From positions 124,001-188,000 of the forward strand of contig CM007992.1 of NCBI GenBank assembly GCA_002189035.1: a DNA stretch of 64,000 bases, given 5' to 3'. Positions 44,401-55,977 of the stretch are shown here, one piece after another. Position 1 is the stretch's first letter. Each line of letters opens with the position of its first letter. The translations under genes were made by a program, and so were the position numbers. The notes beneath the pieces were generated by a model. The model was not told the DNA's origin. It made no database searches and saw only the letters and a program-made list of their open reading frames with translations. The stretch is from Utricularia gibba. Lineage: Eukaryota > Streptophyta > Magnoliopsida > Lamiales > Lentibulariaceae.

Positions 44401-46977
44401 TTAGTTATTGATAGCTCTGAACGGGGACCTTTCAGCATCGCGAAAAGCTTCGGCTTTTTTCTTGATTGCCTGAGAAGGCGTGGAATCCATGTTTTCCTTT
44501 GTGGGATCAGGGAGAGGCGTGGAAGCATGAGAAGGATGAACAAGCTTTCCCCATTTCTCGATCAGCTCCGTCTCTTCTTGAGAAATCTGCTCCATTTTTT
44601 GCCACACTGAAGCCATGTTATTCATCAAGTTCTCGTTTTCAGATGATAAACTGATACTGTTCTCAGACAGGGTCTTGATGGTGGCATCCGCTGTAACAAG
44701 TTTGGTTTCCAAATTGTGAATTTCGAGCTGTTTTTCTTCAAGCTCAGCTTGGATGATTTGGGATTGCAAGTAGTGTGCTTGCTCTTGATCGTCCAACTTC
44801 TGCCTCAATTGATCCACATCGCTTTCGAGCTCTGTGATCATTATGTTCTTTTCTTGAATGTCCATCTCCTTCATCAATACAGCTTCCTTGATGGTTTCCC
44901 AAGATTCACGAAGAATTTGAATCTCTGTCTGCATCTGTGCAAGTTTGGAAGAAAAGGAGTCTGTTGAACTTTCAAACTCCTTCTCTAATGATGCAACAAG
45001 CTGCTGCAGGTCACATATTCTTTGGTCTTTCTCTTCCACAAGCTGCTGAAGATCAAATGCAGCTTCCTTGAGTTCAACTTCATCAAGCTGTAGTTGAAGA
45101 TTCTCTATATGTTTCTCTTTTTCTTCAAGTTGTATGCTGAGGCTTTCTTTCTCTTGTTTAAGGTTTAACTCAACTTCAGTCTGTGAAAGAAGAGAAGCTT
45201 CTACATCTCTACGCAATTTCAAGTTCTGTCTGAGAGTTTCATCCATTTGCTCAGCGAAAGATTTCCACACTTGTAGCTCAAATTCGATTTCACTTGCTTC
45301 GCGGAATTTGTTATAAAGCTCTTCGTTTGCTCTGTTTAGAGCATCATGGACCATTTTCAAATCATTTTCGATCAGTGCCACTTGCTCCTGGGATTGTAGC
45401 TGGCTAAACTTTGAATCCTCCAGCATTTCTTTCAACCTATCCACTTCTTGCTGTAGAGGGGATTGCAACTGGTCAAGAATTTGTATCTTGTTCGTCAACA
45501 GTGATACTTTCTCTCTTTCCTCCTCAAGATCCTTCTGAATATTGTCAATGGCTGCCTTTTTATTCTCCATCTGTTCGACTAATTCAAGTATACGCTGTTG
45601 CAGCTCATTGTTCCTCGAGTTTAACTTGGAACAGTCACTAGTTACTCTAACTTGGGCTTCTGAAAATTCTGATTTCAAGATCAACAGAGACAAGCAGACC
45701 TCCTGGTTTGTGAGTTCTAAGTTCATCATCAAAGTGTCACAAGATTGTAGCTCTCTTTTGAGCTCTCCCAAGGACGTGTCCCTGTTTTCCAACTCAGATC
45801 TGCAGACATTTAACTCTTCTGATAGTTTCTCCATGTGGGCGAGCCACTCGGATTCCTTCGCTTTCAGATTTACTTCACATCCCTTGTGCAGCAGTTCTAA
45901 AGATTTCAGTTTCCTTTGAAGTTTCGATGCAGAAGACAATCCTGCCTCTCTGATTTGATCTTCTTGTAGTTCTTTTAATGACACCAACAAATCTTGTTTC
46001 TCCTGCTCAAGCTTTCTGAACTGATACTCAATCTCCTTGTTAAGTACCTCCTTTGTGCTCAAACAACTCCTCAATGTGGCGATCTCTTGATCCCTCTTGG
46101 CACTAAATATCTCAAAATTTGACTTGGCGTCATCATATTCAGCACAAATGCTGTCGAAGGACGTTTTGGATTGTAAAAGTTCCCCCTCCAGTTGCTTTCT
46201 CTTGCTTTCTGAATGAGCCAAAGCCTGGTTGCACATTTCAAGCCGGCACTCGAGATCCCGACGAATTCGTTTCTGAGATTCCAAATTTGTTTCCAAAGCA
46301 GAGATGGCATCAAGAAGCTCAGTTCTGTCCTTTTCCCACTCCTTCTCCCTCACCCTGAAAACATCTTGAAGTTTCTCATGTGCTTCTTGCAAATGGCCGA
46401 ATTGTTCCTTCTTCCACTTTAACTGATCCTCAAACTTCCTACTCTCGTTTGCTAGTTTGTCAATCTCAGCTTTCCTCCCTTCCATTTCCATGCGAGCTGC
46501 TTTCTTATTCTCAGACTCCAAAGAATTTTTCACTGGAAAACCCAAACTTCTTTTCATCCCTTCAACTTCTTGCTTCAGGCCAGATATTACTCGCTCTTGA
46601 TCCATGTTTTTGTCGTTCACATCATCCAGGGATACGCACATCGCTCTATTCTCCTCTTCGAGCTGTCGAATCTTCTCGTTACAATCAGAACGAAGCTTCT
46701 CATACCTGTAGCTGAGATCTTTAATAACAGACTCTTTCTCCTTCAGACCAGACCTCAACTCTTCACACATCTGCCCTGCACCAGCGACTTCACCCTCTTT
46801 CTCTTGTAGTATCTGAGTTAGTTTCTCCAACCTTGAATTTGCCTCCTTGTTCTTATTCACTTCCTCAAGATGAGCTCTCTTCAATCCTTCAGCTACCTCT
46901 GCTCTAACCTTGCACTGCTCTTTAAGCCTTTCAACCTCTGCTTTCGCCTCATCCAGCTCCTCATACACTGCGTCCAT
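44401..46977 (-). CDS. Long coiled-coil protein, At4g38062-like
   Basis: A single exon encodes 858 residues that are almost entirely coiled coil from residue 1 to about 820. The opening MDAVYEELDEAKAEVERLKE and the blocks LKWKKEQFGHLQEAHEKLQD, ECRLEMCNQALAHSESKRKQ-like RDLECRLEMCNQALAHSESK and FELQVWKSFAEQMDETLRQN resemble the uncharacterised Arabidopsis protein At4g38062, often annotated as myosin-heavy-chain-like. No motor, membrane or targeting domain is seen, and the function is unknown. I chose the Met at 46977 because it matches the family N-terminus; an in-frame Met at 46992 is also possible. The protein is somewhat shorter than the Arabidopsis homologue of about 1000 residues. Confidence 0.88.
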   Translation of the reverse strand: MDAVYEELDEAKAEVERLKEQCKVRAEVAEGLKRAHLEEVNKNKEANSRLEKLTQILQEKEGEVAGAGQMCEELRSGLKEKESVIKDLSYRYEKLRSDCNEKIRQLEEENRAMCVSLDDVNDKNMDQERVISGLKQEVEGMKRSLGFPVKNSLESENKKAARMEMEGRKAEIDKLANESRKFEDQLKWKKEQFGHLQEAHEKLQDVFRVREKEWEKDRTELLDAISALETNLESQKRIRRDLECRLEMCNQALAHSESKRKQLEGELLQSKTSFDSICAEYDDAKSNFEIFSAKRDQEIATLRSCLSTKEVLNKEIEYQFRKLEQEKQDLLVSLKELQEDQIREAGLSSASKLQRKLKSLELLHKGCEVNLKAKESEWLAHMEKLSEELNVCRSELENRDTSLGELKRELQSCDTLMMNLELTNQEVCLSLLILKSEFSEAQVRVTSDCSKLNSRNNELQQRILELVEQMENKKAAIDNIQKDLEEEREKVSLLTNKIQILDQLQSPLQQEVDRLKEMLEDSKFSQLQSQEQVALIENDLKMVHDALNRANEELYNKFREASEIEFELQVWKSFAEQMDETLRQNLKLRRDVEASLLSQTEVELNLKQEKESLSIQLEEKEKHIENLQLQLDEVELKEAAFDLQQLVEEKDQRICDLQQLVASLEKEFESSTDSFSSKLAQMQTEIQILRESWETIKEAVLMKEMDIQEKNIMITELESDVDQLRQKLDDQEQAHYLQSQIIQAELEEKQLEIHNLETKLVTADATIKTLSENSISLSSENENLMNNMASVWQKMEQISQEETELIEKWGKLVHPSHASTPLPDPTKENMDSTPSQAIKKKAEAFRDAERSPFRAINN

Positions 46978-48212
46978 TTCCCTCACAATCAACTATATCC
47001 TGGTAATTCTCGACAAAAAGACAGAATCTTTATCAGAAACATAGAAACCCATCAAATTTTACAGTTCAAATACCAAAGAGGCAAAACCCATTCCTCCGAA
47101 AACACGAACCTGTTTCAAATTCACAGTTCCAGCTTCACCTTTTGCCCGATTCTTAATTTCGGCCTTACTCCGCATACATAGTCTATTTCCGGGAATTAAT
47201 GTCGCCTTTTCGCTGTAGGGAGGAGGATGAAGAGGGGACTGAAGGATCACTCGCTGGCGAGAGGCGAAACAACGGAAACGAAGGAAAGCAAAGGTCTTTC
47301 AGAAGTAGCCGTTAGATTTGAATTCTTCTTTGGAGAGAGAAGTCGGCAGTTCGTTCCAACGGAACTCGGTCTCATCGCTGCAAATTTTATTTCTTTTCAA
47401 TTATTGAACAACTTAGTAGCCGTTGGAGTGAGGAAGAAGTTCGAACCATTAATTATACACTCCACACACATCCCTTGGAAACTTGTCAGAAACCATGTCT
47501 TTATGTTATAATTTACAGAGATTTGACCTGGTTTTAGTGCCACCAGAGCCGGGATACGAATCCGGGCTCCAGTAGCACGCCCCCCTTGTTTAGACAGTGA
47601 TGATGCCAGAGCCTTGTGTTGAAACAGACATCTTAGATTGTGTATGATCGTGCTACTCCAGAACTATTTCTTAGTAGGCCATTATAACGAAAAGTTGAGG
47701 GACTCTTGTTAAGAAGAAGATGGGATGCGTTGGTTCTGATTTTTTGACACAAAATGGATGCCTTGGAAGTGTAGAAGCATGCATTGGTTTTTTTTGGTTG
47801 CACCAGAAACAAACAACCTCAAGCTCATACACTGTTCTATTTGTTTGGCAGGGAGAAAGGGAGTACCTTATCAGTATACCTTCTGGAGGCAACTTCTTGC
47901 TGCTCTTCAGCTTACATATTAAGAAGATGCTGCCATGATTGAACTAAGTGCACTAGTGGGATATTAGTGTTCTCAATCCTATGATTCATGTAGACAAAAC
48001 CACTCTGTGGTGTGCATCAACCAATATAAGCTGCACTTCCTCGTTTTGCAGTAGAAATCCGTGGAGTTTGAAGGGAGAAAGCATCTCAAAAGTAGTTCCA
48101 GTTTCGTCTACAAGTAACTGAACATGCGAAGAAGGCATTTACAGTTTAGTAACATAACTAAAAGACATAGGGGGATTGGATGGAATAAACCATATAGCAC
48201 TCAAACACAGAA
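46978..48212. other. Intergenic: promoter of the coiled-coil gene and 3' region of nicotinamidase
   Basis: Both neighbours read leftwards. A near-perfect 10-bp inverted repeat (GAGCCGGGAT/ATCCGGGCTC) lies near 47549-47572. It cannot be completed to a tRNA. No further coding sequence is supported. Confidence 0.55.
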
Positions 48213-49304
48213 CTAGGAACTGAGTGAAACTTCTGAGACAACATTCGCGCCTCTTCCCTTGGCAATGTAAAGTCCAACATGATGCATGAAGTCCTGTCCA
48301 AATTCAACGTCAGATTGCATAAACAACAGATTTTACTTGTTCTGCCTGTAACGAAATGCATCGTAATGATATGAAGACAAATAAGGGCGAGGCGTCTGAC
48401 CTGAGGATGAGGTATTGCTCCCTTCAAATTTCTGGTAGCAGCCAATGGAAGATCAAAAGTAGCACAACCATGAGAGTATACAACCACATCCTTCAGTGGA
48501 TGAAGCAAGCCATGGTTTCTAGCAGACAAGGTAGAGCATACAAAGTCCAGCACACATATGTCTGTGCAAATGCCAAGTACCAATACCTTACAAAGGCAAG
48601 AAAATTTGTCGGTTTATCAATCGAAGTAAGAAAAGTTGAAACTTTCATTTCACCCAATGCAGATACCAGTTCAATCTCGTTGGATTGAACCCAATCGACG
48701 AACGTATTGGAGCCATCCTTGTTAAGCGAACCAATGAACCCATCGATGCAGTCCTTGTTTCTAATGGTAACGTTGGGATCTTGCTCCAGCCAAAGCAATT
48801 CTGCAGGAGATCACAAATATGAGGGAAAAGAAGAGGAAAAAAAGTTTACTTGACAGCTGGCAACCAGTACCAGGGACGAAATCCGATTCTTGGGTTCCGA
48901 CGATACAGTGCGGAGGATAGGGCGGCTCCGGAATATCTGGATGATGGGCATCGCGCAGAGCGTAAATTGGCCAGTTCATTTTTGCGAACTCTTTAGCTAT
49001 CTTCGCTGCTTCTTCAACCATCCCTCGAATTTGCTCGTTGGGCACTGTTGGGGCCTGTTGCGATCAACAAAATTGATAACAAAATCAAGCAGAAGAAGGA
49101 GATGAGATCGATTCAAGCCAAGAAGGGAGGAAAAAAACGAAGAGCAGAGAAGGGGCTGACCATATTCCCAGCGCCCACGGTGCAGAAACCATTGACGATG
49201 TCGACAAGCACCAATCCAGGCTTTGCATCGCCCGAGAGATGAAGGGAACCTTGATCTACAGGAACTTCACTTTTCAAAACCTCTAGAGCTTCCGCAGACG
49301 CCAT
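48213..49304 (-). CDS. NIC1: Nicotinamidase (NIC1-type isochorismatase fold)
   Basis: The enzyme hydrolyses nicotinamide to nicotinate and ammonia in the NAD salvage pathway, and in Arabidopsis affects ABA responses and germination. Five exons on the minus strand, 49304-49161, 49054-48871, 48800-48667, 48586-48401 and 48293-48213, total 729 nt (242 residues), against 244 in Arabidopsis NIC1. The catalytic Asp lies in GLVLVDIVNGFCTVGAGN. The metal-binding DAHHPD follows in YALRDAHHPDIPEPPYPPHC. The nucleophilic Cys lies in LGICTDICVLDFV. Other family blocks are NKDCIDGFIGS, VVVYSHGCATFDLP and MHHVGLYIAKGRGANVVS. All introns are GT-AG. An ATATATA string about 50 nt upstream of the start might be its TATA element. 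Confidence 0.95.
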
Positions 49305-50319
49305 GACTTCCTTTTGTTGACCGAGGATAACAGTAGGTTTGGACTCTAATGTATATATGGACTTCCATCTTTTATATGTTTAGTCAATTGTCAGCTTCCT
49401 CGAAATGGATTCCTGGATGAAGGTGTCGCCCGCAGAATCATGAGAGCCGGTATGTACATACAACCACCCAAGTCTTGAAAAATCAAGAAAGGGAGCCATA
49501 AGCCAAACACTCTCTAGCAGTTTCTATACTACAACCCCAGGACTCCAAAAAACACATGGAGTCTGGAGACTACACCAGTTACTGGTAGTCCATTCCAAAA
49601 TTTCTAAAGAAGCCATAGGGTAGTGAGCGCAATCCATCAGATTTGACGTGTAATAATATTGTTCATGTATACAAGATTGAAGTGGGGATTCACTTAGGCC
49701 TGAGAGGAGAGAGGAGGGGGGCAGCCAGGATCTTCCGCGAGATTGGCTGCACACGCCTCTTGATTGAGGGCACGCGAAGGGCTGGCTGAAATTTTGTAAA
49801 GGTGGACAACACTAGTCTTAAACAATTAAACTGTGTTGTTTTTCTGTTGGTGTTTCTGAGGCTTGTGGTGGACAACATTCACTACTTGGACTGTTCCCGC
49901 TTCCCAGATTGAAAGAAGCAAGTTTCGTTTCACGTTTTCCCCCACAAAAAAACATGTCTAACAATCCTGGCTTCTGAGACTGCCTCAGAAAAAGCTCGTT
50001 CTTTTCTCCCTAGCTCACCCTCTGATATTTCGCCGAATGGCAGCACCAACCGCCTCTTTCTTCCAATAGATTCCCTTCTGTCTCTCTCCTCTCTCCTTTT
50101 ACCCTTTTCTTTCAAAATGGACTCAGCCTCAGCTGCCGTCGTTGCCATTCAATCGTTTTACTCCACGAGACACCAGTTTGCATGAACCACTGCTGCTGCT
50201 GGTAGTTGGACTTCTCTTTTCGATTTTCCCACTTCTTATCCTTTTTTCCTCTGCTACCTTGGATTATTCATTTCTTTAGTCTGTTCTCCAGGAGTGAAAA
50301 GAAGGAGATTTTTCAGAGA
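49305..50319. other. Divergent intergenic region between NIC1 (-) and AIL6-like (+)
   Basis: This should hold both promoters and the AIL6-like leader, which is pyrimidine-rich just before 50320. No other gene is recognised. Confidence 0.6.
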
Positions 50320-53300
50320 ATGGCTCCTGATAACAATAACTGGCTTTCTTTCTCACTTTCTTCTGTTGAACTCCTCAATACCGCTGCGGCTGCTGCTTCC
50401 CAGTCTCCCATTATGCACTCTTCGCCTTCTGATTCTCATCATTTTTACTCGTTTGCTGATAATTTCTACGCTGCTGGTAATTTCAAGATTTAATTTTTGT
50501 TTGGGTTTTGCTTGGGTGTCTTGTCATTATGTATCTGAATTCCTGTGTTATAACTCCCAACTCAGAACCCTTTAAGCATCTCCGTTTTTTTCTCGCCAGG
50601 GTGGTCGGACCCAAAACCGCAAGGGGTGTATCCTGAAACAGGTGATGATGCTGAACTGAAAGATCACGGTGGCGGCAGTGGCGAAAGCACCTCCATTTTC
50701 GCCGGTTACATGCAGCCGCCGCCGAAACTCGAGGACTTTTTCGCTGGCGGTGAATCGACGGGAGCCCAAGACTCTTCTTTAACCCACTTATACGATCCTG
50801 CGCACCACCGCCCTGCTTTCTTTGCCGCCGCCGCCGCCGACCATCATGAACTTAAAAACCTTACTGGGTTTCAAGCGTTCTCTGCCGCCTCCGGCGACGA
50901 CGCGGCGTTCGCCGCCCCCACCCAATCTCCAGTCGAACCGGGAAACGACATGGTTCCTTACTCGCGGTGCCAGGTTCCTCCAGAAACACCTTCTAATGGC
51001 TTGACTCTAGCAGTTAATAACAATAGAAACACTTCCTGTGCCGAAAATAACGACGGAGCCGCCATTGTTTCCGGCGATTCCGATGGCTTCAAGAAGATGG
51101 CCGATACTTTTGGCCAAAGAACCTCCATTTACAGAGGAGTTACAAGGCAAAATTACCTTAACAAAACTGCACTTTCATGTAAGCCCATGGATTAGCTTAA
51201 TTAATCAATCATCGTTCTTTTTTACGACAGGCACAGATGGACGGGGCGATATGAAGCGCATCTATGGGATAACAGCTGTCGAAGAGAGGGGCAAGCCAGG
51301 AAAGGTCGCCAAGGTACAATCTTTCAAATGTTGTAATTACATCATAGATTTTCTGTACTACATTCCCTTTTGCTAAATTCCACTGTTCGGGTTCGTATAA
51401 TTTTTAATAAAATTTCGATTTTTGGCTCATCTGGAGGTTATGGCGTAGTGGGGTTTCTTCTAGTACCATTTGGGTATGTTTAATTTTTAATAAAGATTCG
51501 ATTTTTAGGTCCCTACAGAGGATTTGGGGTGATGGGTCTCTGTTCTTGCTAATATTTTTAAGTTGCACGCGTCGAAAAATATTAATGGATGTGGAAGGGG
51601 TTCAGGTGAATAGGGCTGAAGGGTAGGCTTTTCTTCAAGGCCGAGTAGAAAATAAGTAAAGATAGGGTTTGGTTTTTCTTTTGTTTCAGGCTTTTTGTGA
51701 CGATTGATTGACTGAAAATATATAAAATTTGTACAACACGAACTCGGCCTTTCCTTCTGTCAATCTTTCATTGATTTGATCATATGGGCCGCCATTTTTT
51801 CTTCATGGTTTCACACCTTCATGCGCGATCTCTGCCTTTATCATTACAGGCTGCAGATGATAAAACTTTATTGTAGTAAACAATAATTGAAGTTAGATAT
51901 GTAAGAATCTTTGTATGAATGAATGCTTTTGTCCATGCGTTGTTCACCCCTTGCTGTTTATAGTCGTCCTTTGTATTTTTTTATGCATATACTGTGTCTC
52001 CTTACAGAGTCTGCACATGCCTCTTTACATCAGCTACTCTGAGAACTAGCGCCTGAAATTCTGAGACTGATCAGTTCGCTTTAAACATTTGCTTTTATTT
52101 TTTGCCCATCTCCCAGCGACTTCTTGTTTGACCAAACCACTCACTTGTTTTCAGTTTTGTTTTCGCGTTTCTTTATATCTTCCTTTGGTTTGGTTTGGTT
52201 TGGTTACGTGCATTCAAATTCAACAAGGGGAAATGGAATAACTTCAGAGAACATAATCTCAAGTCTGCATCTTCTTTTGTTTTTTCGTTACTGTTTGGCG
52301 TTTAGTGAATTGGGTTCATTTGTGTTTTCTGACAATTCGCTGCCATTTTTGTGCATGAACGAAAACGAAATCTCTGGTGCGCATTCCTGGCAACAAAAAC
52401 TGCAGTTTACTTGGGTAAATCCTCATCTTTGTCGTTATTATACTTGTTTGCCGCTTAGCAGAAGCAGGTTAACACATGCTGTGATGATGCAGGTGGTTAT
52501 GACAAAGAAGAGAAGGCCGCTAGAGCATATGATTTGGCTGCTCTCAAATACTGGGGTCCGACTGCAAGCACAAATTTCCCGGTAACCCGGTTGCACTTCC
52601 GAGCTCCCATCAAATTAAACCCTGATTAATATGGTTTAGAGGTTGATGATGATGACTCTTTGCCCCAGATGTCAAGCTATAGCCGAGAGCTCGAGGAGAT
52701 GAAGCATGTTACTAGACAAGAATTCATTGCATCCCTTAGAAGGTTGGCTTACACTTGCATTTTGGGTCATCGGTATGGGACTGTTTGATCAGATTGTTTT
52801 CTGCAACTTTTCAGGAAAAGCAGTGGTTTCTCACGGGGGGCATCTATCTATCGAGGAGTTACAAGGTGGTCTACTCTCCGGCATGTTTGATGAGATTGTT
52901 CTGCAACCTTGTTCTGAGCCTTTGTATGGTTTCTCCCTCATCACGCAGGCATCACCAGCAAGGTCGATGGCAGGCGAGGATCGGCCGGGTGGCCGGGAAC
53001 AAGGACCTGTACCTGGGAACATTTGGTAAGCCAAAAACCCATCATTGAACTCGGGGCATGTCTCGGTGTGCTGAGGTTGTGTCTTTCACGAATGCAGCCA
53101 CGGAGGAAGAAGCAGCAGAAGCATACGACATCGCTGCGATCAAGTTCAGAGGGGTGAATGCTGTCACCAACTTTGAGATGAGTCGGTACGATGTGGAGGC
53201 TATTACCAAGAGCCCTCTGCCAATCGGGGAAACAGCCAAGAGGCTGAGGCTCTCCCTCGAGTCCGAAGGGAAGCTACCCCTGCAACAAGGATGCAGCAGA

Positions 53301-53512
53301 AGCAGCAGCAACATAAGCTTCTCAGCGCTTCAGCCTTCCTCAACCATCCCATGCGCAGTGCCTCTCATAGCAACGGCCCCGTTCTTACACCAAAACCTCA
53401 TCCAACAACTCCACCCGGAAACTATGGTGCAGAGGATCCAACCATGGTTACGCCGGTGAGCATGATGCCTTCTCCCCCTGAATTCTACATCTGGCCTCAC
53501 CAGTCCCAATAA
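50320..53512 (+). CDS. AIL6: AINTEGUMENTA-like AP2 factor (AIL6/PLT3-like), C-terminal frame break
   Basis: AIL/PLETHORA proteins are nuclear AP2 factors that maintain meristem and root stem-cell identity. Nine exons are supported: 50320-50476, 50600-51146, 51231-51313, 52406-52414, 52493-52581, 52669-52742, 52815-52865, 52949-53025 and 53098 onward. The N-terminal motifs [24 protein letters not shown] and [12 protein letters not shown] suit AIL6/7. The first AP2 repeat runs [20 protein letters not shown] to [10 protein letters not shown] and includes a 9-nt microexon (TTTACTTGG). The second runs [20 protein letters not shown] to [10 protein letters not shown]. The second intron uses a GC donor. 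In the last exon the frame reaches a stop at 53457-53459, but the family C-terminus ([13 protein letters not shown]) lies in another frame and ends at 53512. One missing base at CCCGG (53414-53418) explains this and would give 500 residues. Confidence 0.93.
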
Positions 53513-53969
53513 TTCCCTGGGGTTCTCAAACTGATCTCCATTTGGACTAGGTATAGTTGCCATTTTGAGGCAAAGGGTAGGAGATCAAGGTTTTGCTAGT
53601 TCCTAGGTAGAAGCTGGGGGAAAAAAATGCTTTTGATAACTTTAGCTTCACCCTTCTGAATATACGGGGAGCTCAACGGAAAAAAGAAAGCAGTCATGGA
53701 GTGGTTTAATTTTCAAAAGGTTTTCCACTCCTCGTGCATATCTTGCTCCTGTAAATTCATCTGTTTTCCATTCAGCAGACTACAGAAAAAATACCCCATC
53801 TTTCCTAATTCCTGCTGCCAATTGCTATCTTACCAGACTAACTAGCTTGCGCATGAAATTCAGTATGCAACTGTCAGTTTAATGAGTACTTGACGTTCAA
53901 TCGCTGAGGAAACAAACCATAGCACAGCACGCAAGAGTTTCAGTGACCAATGTATCGCGACCGAAGTGC
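53513..53969. other. Convergent region after AIL6-like gene
   Basis: This is the AIL6-like 3' UTR running into the end of the PNO1 pseudogene. No other feature is seen. Confidence 0.55.
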
Positions 53970-54613
53970 AAAACCCCGCACCAAGTCGACCAGCGACATC
54001 CCTCAGCTTGGAATAAACTTTCGCCACAAGGGAACCCAAATTGAGCTACAATGTGACTCTCTGGAAATCTTGATCCTAGGAAACGATCTAATCATATGAA
54101 GCTTAGCCTCAGCAATGACGATTCTTGTCCTAGTTGAGTTTTCGATGGCGAATTTGGTACGCCCCCGCCTTCCTGCTAAGTCGGCCAAATGCCCGCGACA
54201 AATCCCCCCTCAGAGTCTTCACATCCTTGGTTTCAAATAACTCCACGTAAAGCTCGTCCATTCTGAGCATCGCAACGTCGTCGATCACATCGAAACCCAT
54301 CATAAACGCGTGACAAAGTCGGCGCACTTCTGAGAGTTCTCACATCTGGAGAATCGGCTCGCGCCTTGAGCTCCACTCTGCGGGCTTTCAAGTTCATTCG
54401 GATGTATCTGCAGGAATGACTGAAACTCTGCGGAACTGGATTTCTCCGCGTGAGATTTCGTGTGCTTTCAGTGGCGTAAAGTTTAGCTTTTTGCGAAACG
54501 GAGCGCTCTGTTGCCGCAACGTAGCAGCCCCGGCGTCGACTTCCATACTTGAAGGATCAGCTTCCACGCCGATAGGCAGCGCGGCGGACGAATCTGCAAC
54601 TTTCTCCAACTAA
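53970..54613 (-). pseudogene. PNO1: Decayed copy of PNO1 (KH-domain ribosome assembly factor)
   Basis: PNO1 (Partner of NOB1) is a KH-domain protein needed for 40S ribosome maturation. Fragments in family order are spread over three reading frames without introns. They are TPLKAHEIS and QFRRVSV near 54470-54420, RMNLKARRVELKARADSPDV near 54400-54345, NSQKCADFV, then HAFMMGFDVIDD and MDELYVELFETKDVKTLRGD, then TKFAIENSTRTRIVIAEAK near 54160-54105, and finally KVYSKLRDVAGRLG near 54030-53985. The conserved block of about 23 residues that normally sits between QFRKV and RMNLKAR is missing. Shifts occur in at least three places that are not simple homopolymers, and the expected first ATG is a TTG. 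It is best read as a dead copy, perhaps retrotransposed. A poly-A tail is not visible. Confidence 0.85.
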
Positions 54614-55977
54614 AAAAAATATTAGCTTCGATCGGAGTGGCAGAAACCCTTGAAAACTATAAATTGGGCCGCGATGTCAATATAACACATGGGCTTCTAT
54701 TCATTGCAAGTTGGGCCCTACCACATTAAAGCCCACTCGAAAACGCCCACAAATTTAAAGTTACATTTAATTGATAAAAACTTGTTTGGAAATTAGGGTT
54801 TAAACTCCCAAACGTCCTCCGTAGCGACGATGGAACTTGAAATCTGCTACACAGTGTATAACAAACAACTCACCTATTGAATCAGCAGATACGAACCGGC
54901 GTATCCCATGAACCCCATGTGAAAATGAATCCTGTTGCTCAGATGGGTTTTCCATGAGAGTAATCTCTGTGTATATGGTTTCCAGAGACAGGCATGTCAC
55001 TACTCCCCTCCATATGCGTCATAAAGAAGAGTGATACGTCTATTCTTTGGCTGGTTGCATTGATTGGTCGGGGAGTTGCACAGTTCTCCTTGTCTCTCTT
55101 TTTGGAGGCTCCGACTCCGTCCGTTGGGATTAGGGTTTCCCTTCTACCTTTTCGCGTTCTGCGATTAACTGAGTGGTGAGAAAAGGGGAGGGACCAATCC
55201 CAGTACTTGGTTGCTGCTAACCCCACTTCGCTAATTACGATTTACTTAACTCCCTGGCTGCTGTATTTACTTTCACGCTTCTGGAGAAAGATGAGGGAAC
55301 AGGGAACTTGGGACCGTTCTTCCGATGCTATGCCACTGCTACTGCCAGAGAAGCAGCTGAGCAAAGTCTGAAAGTTGGTTCTGCTACTGCTAGCAAGGAG
55401 TAGGAGCCAGTGGGTAATGAAAAATTTACCTGGTAACTAACTGCATAGGTTATAAATCTTGCTGTGTGTAGATAGGATCGTCTGTTATTATACAACTACG
55501 AAATGTAGGGGACGAACTTGAAGCGAATCCAGAGCGGGTCTCGATGAAAAACCTGATGCATGGCGGATCAAATATATCATTAGGTTAGACACCAAACGGA
55601 TGAAGTGAGAGTTGATACTTGTAGAGTAAAGCAAAACGAATCGAAATGGGAAAGTCTTTGTTTGCATGATTCCGTAGTTGTTTCTCATTCAAACCATATA
55701 CTATTCGTATGTTGATTCCAACGTGAAACCCTAATTGGAATACTATTATTATTTGCATGAACCACATCTGCAGCTGTGCGTGATGACCATTTGTACTCAT
55801 ACTTGTGTTCCCATATACGTAGCATGAAGATCGAATCTTGATCTCAGAACCCTAGTGATCCCACACAAAAAGGATAATGCTTTAGAACATCATCATAGTC
55901 CATGCAAATGCAGAATCCCAACATACAACAAGTATTCATTCAAGAACATTCTAGAGTATTCTGTGCAACCCTGTTAA
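54614..55977. other. Intergenic region with no recognised gene
   Basis: This lies between the PNO1 pseudogene and the 3' end of the Dof gene. Short frames on both strands, such as 55226-54939 minus, have no homology that I recognise. Confidence 0.5.

Noticed and set aside
47549-47572. Inverted repeat GAGCCGGGAT/ATCCGGGCTC, considered as part of a tRNA
   Set aside because: The flanks do not form acceptor, D or anticodon arms. It is left as a short imperfect palindrome.
52124-52585. 153-codon plus-strand frame in the AIL6-like locus
   Set aside because: It lies mostly inside the long third intron and runs through the microexon in a frame that does not match the AP2 protein.
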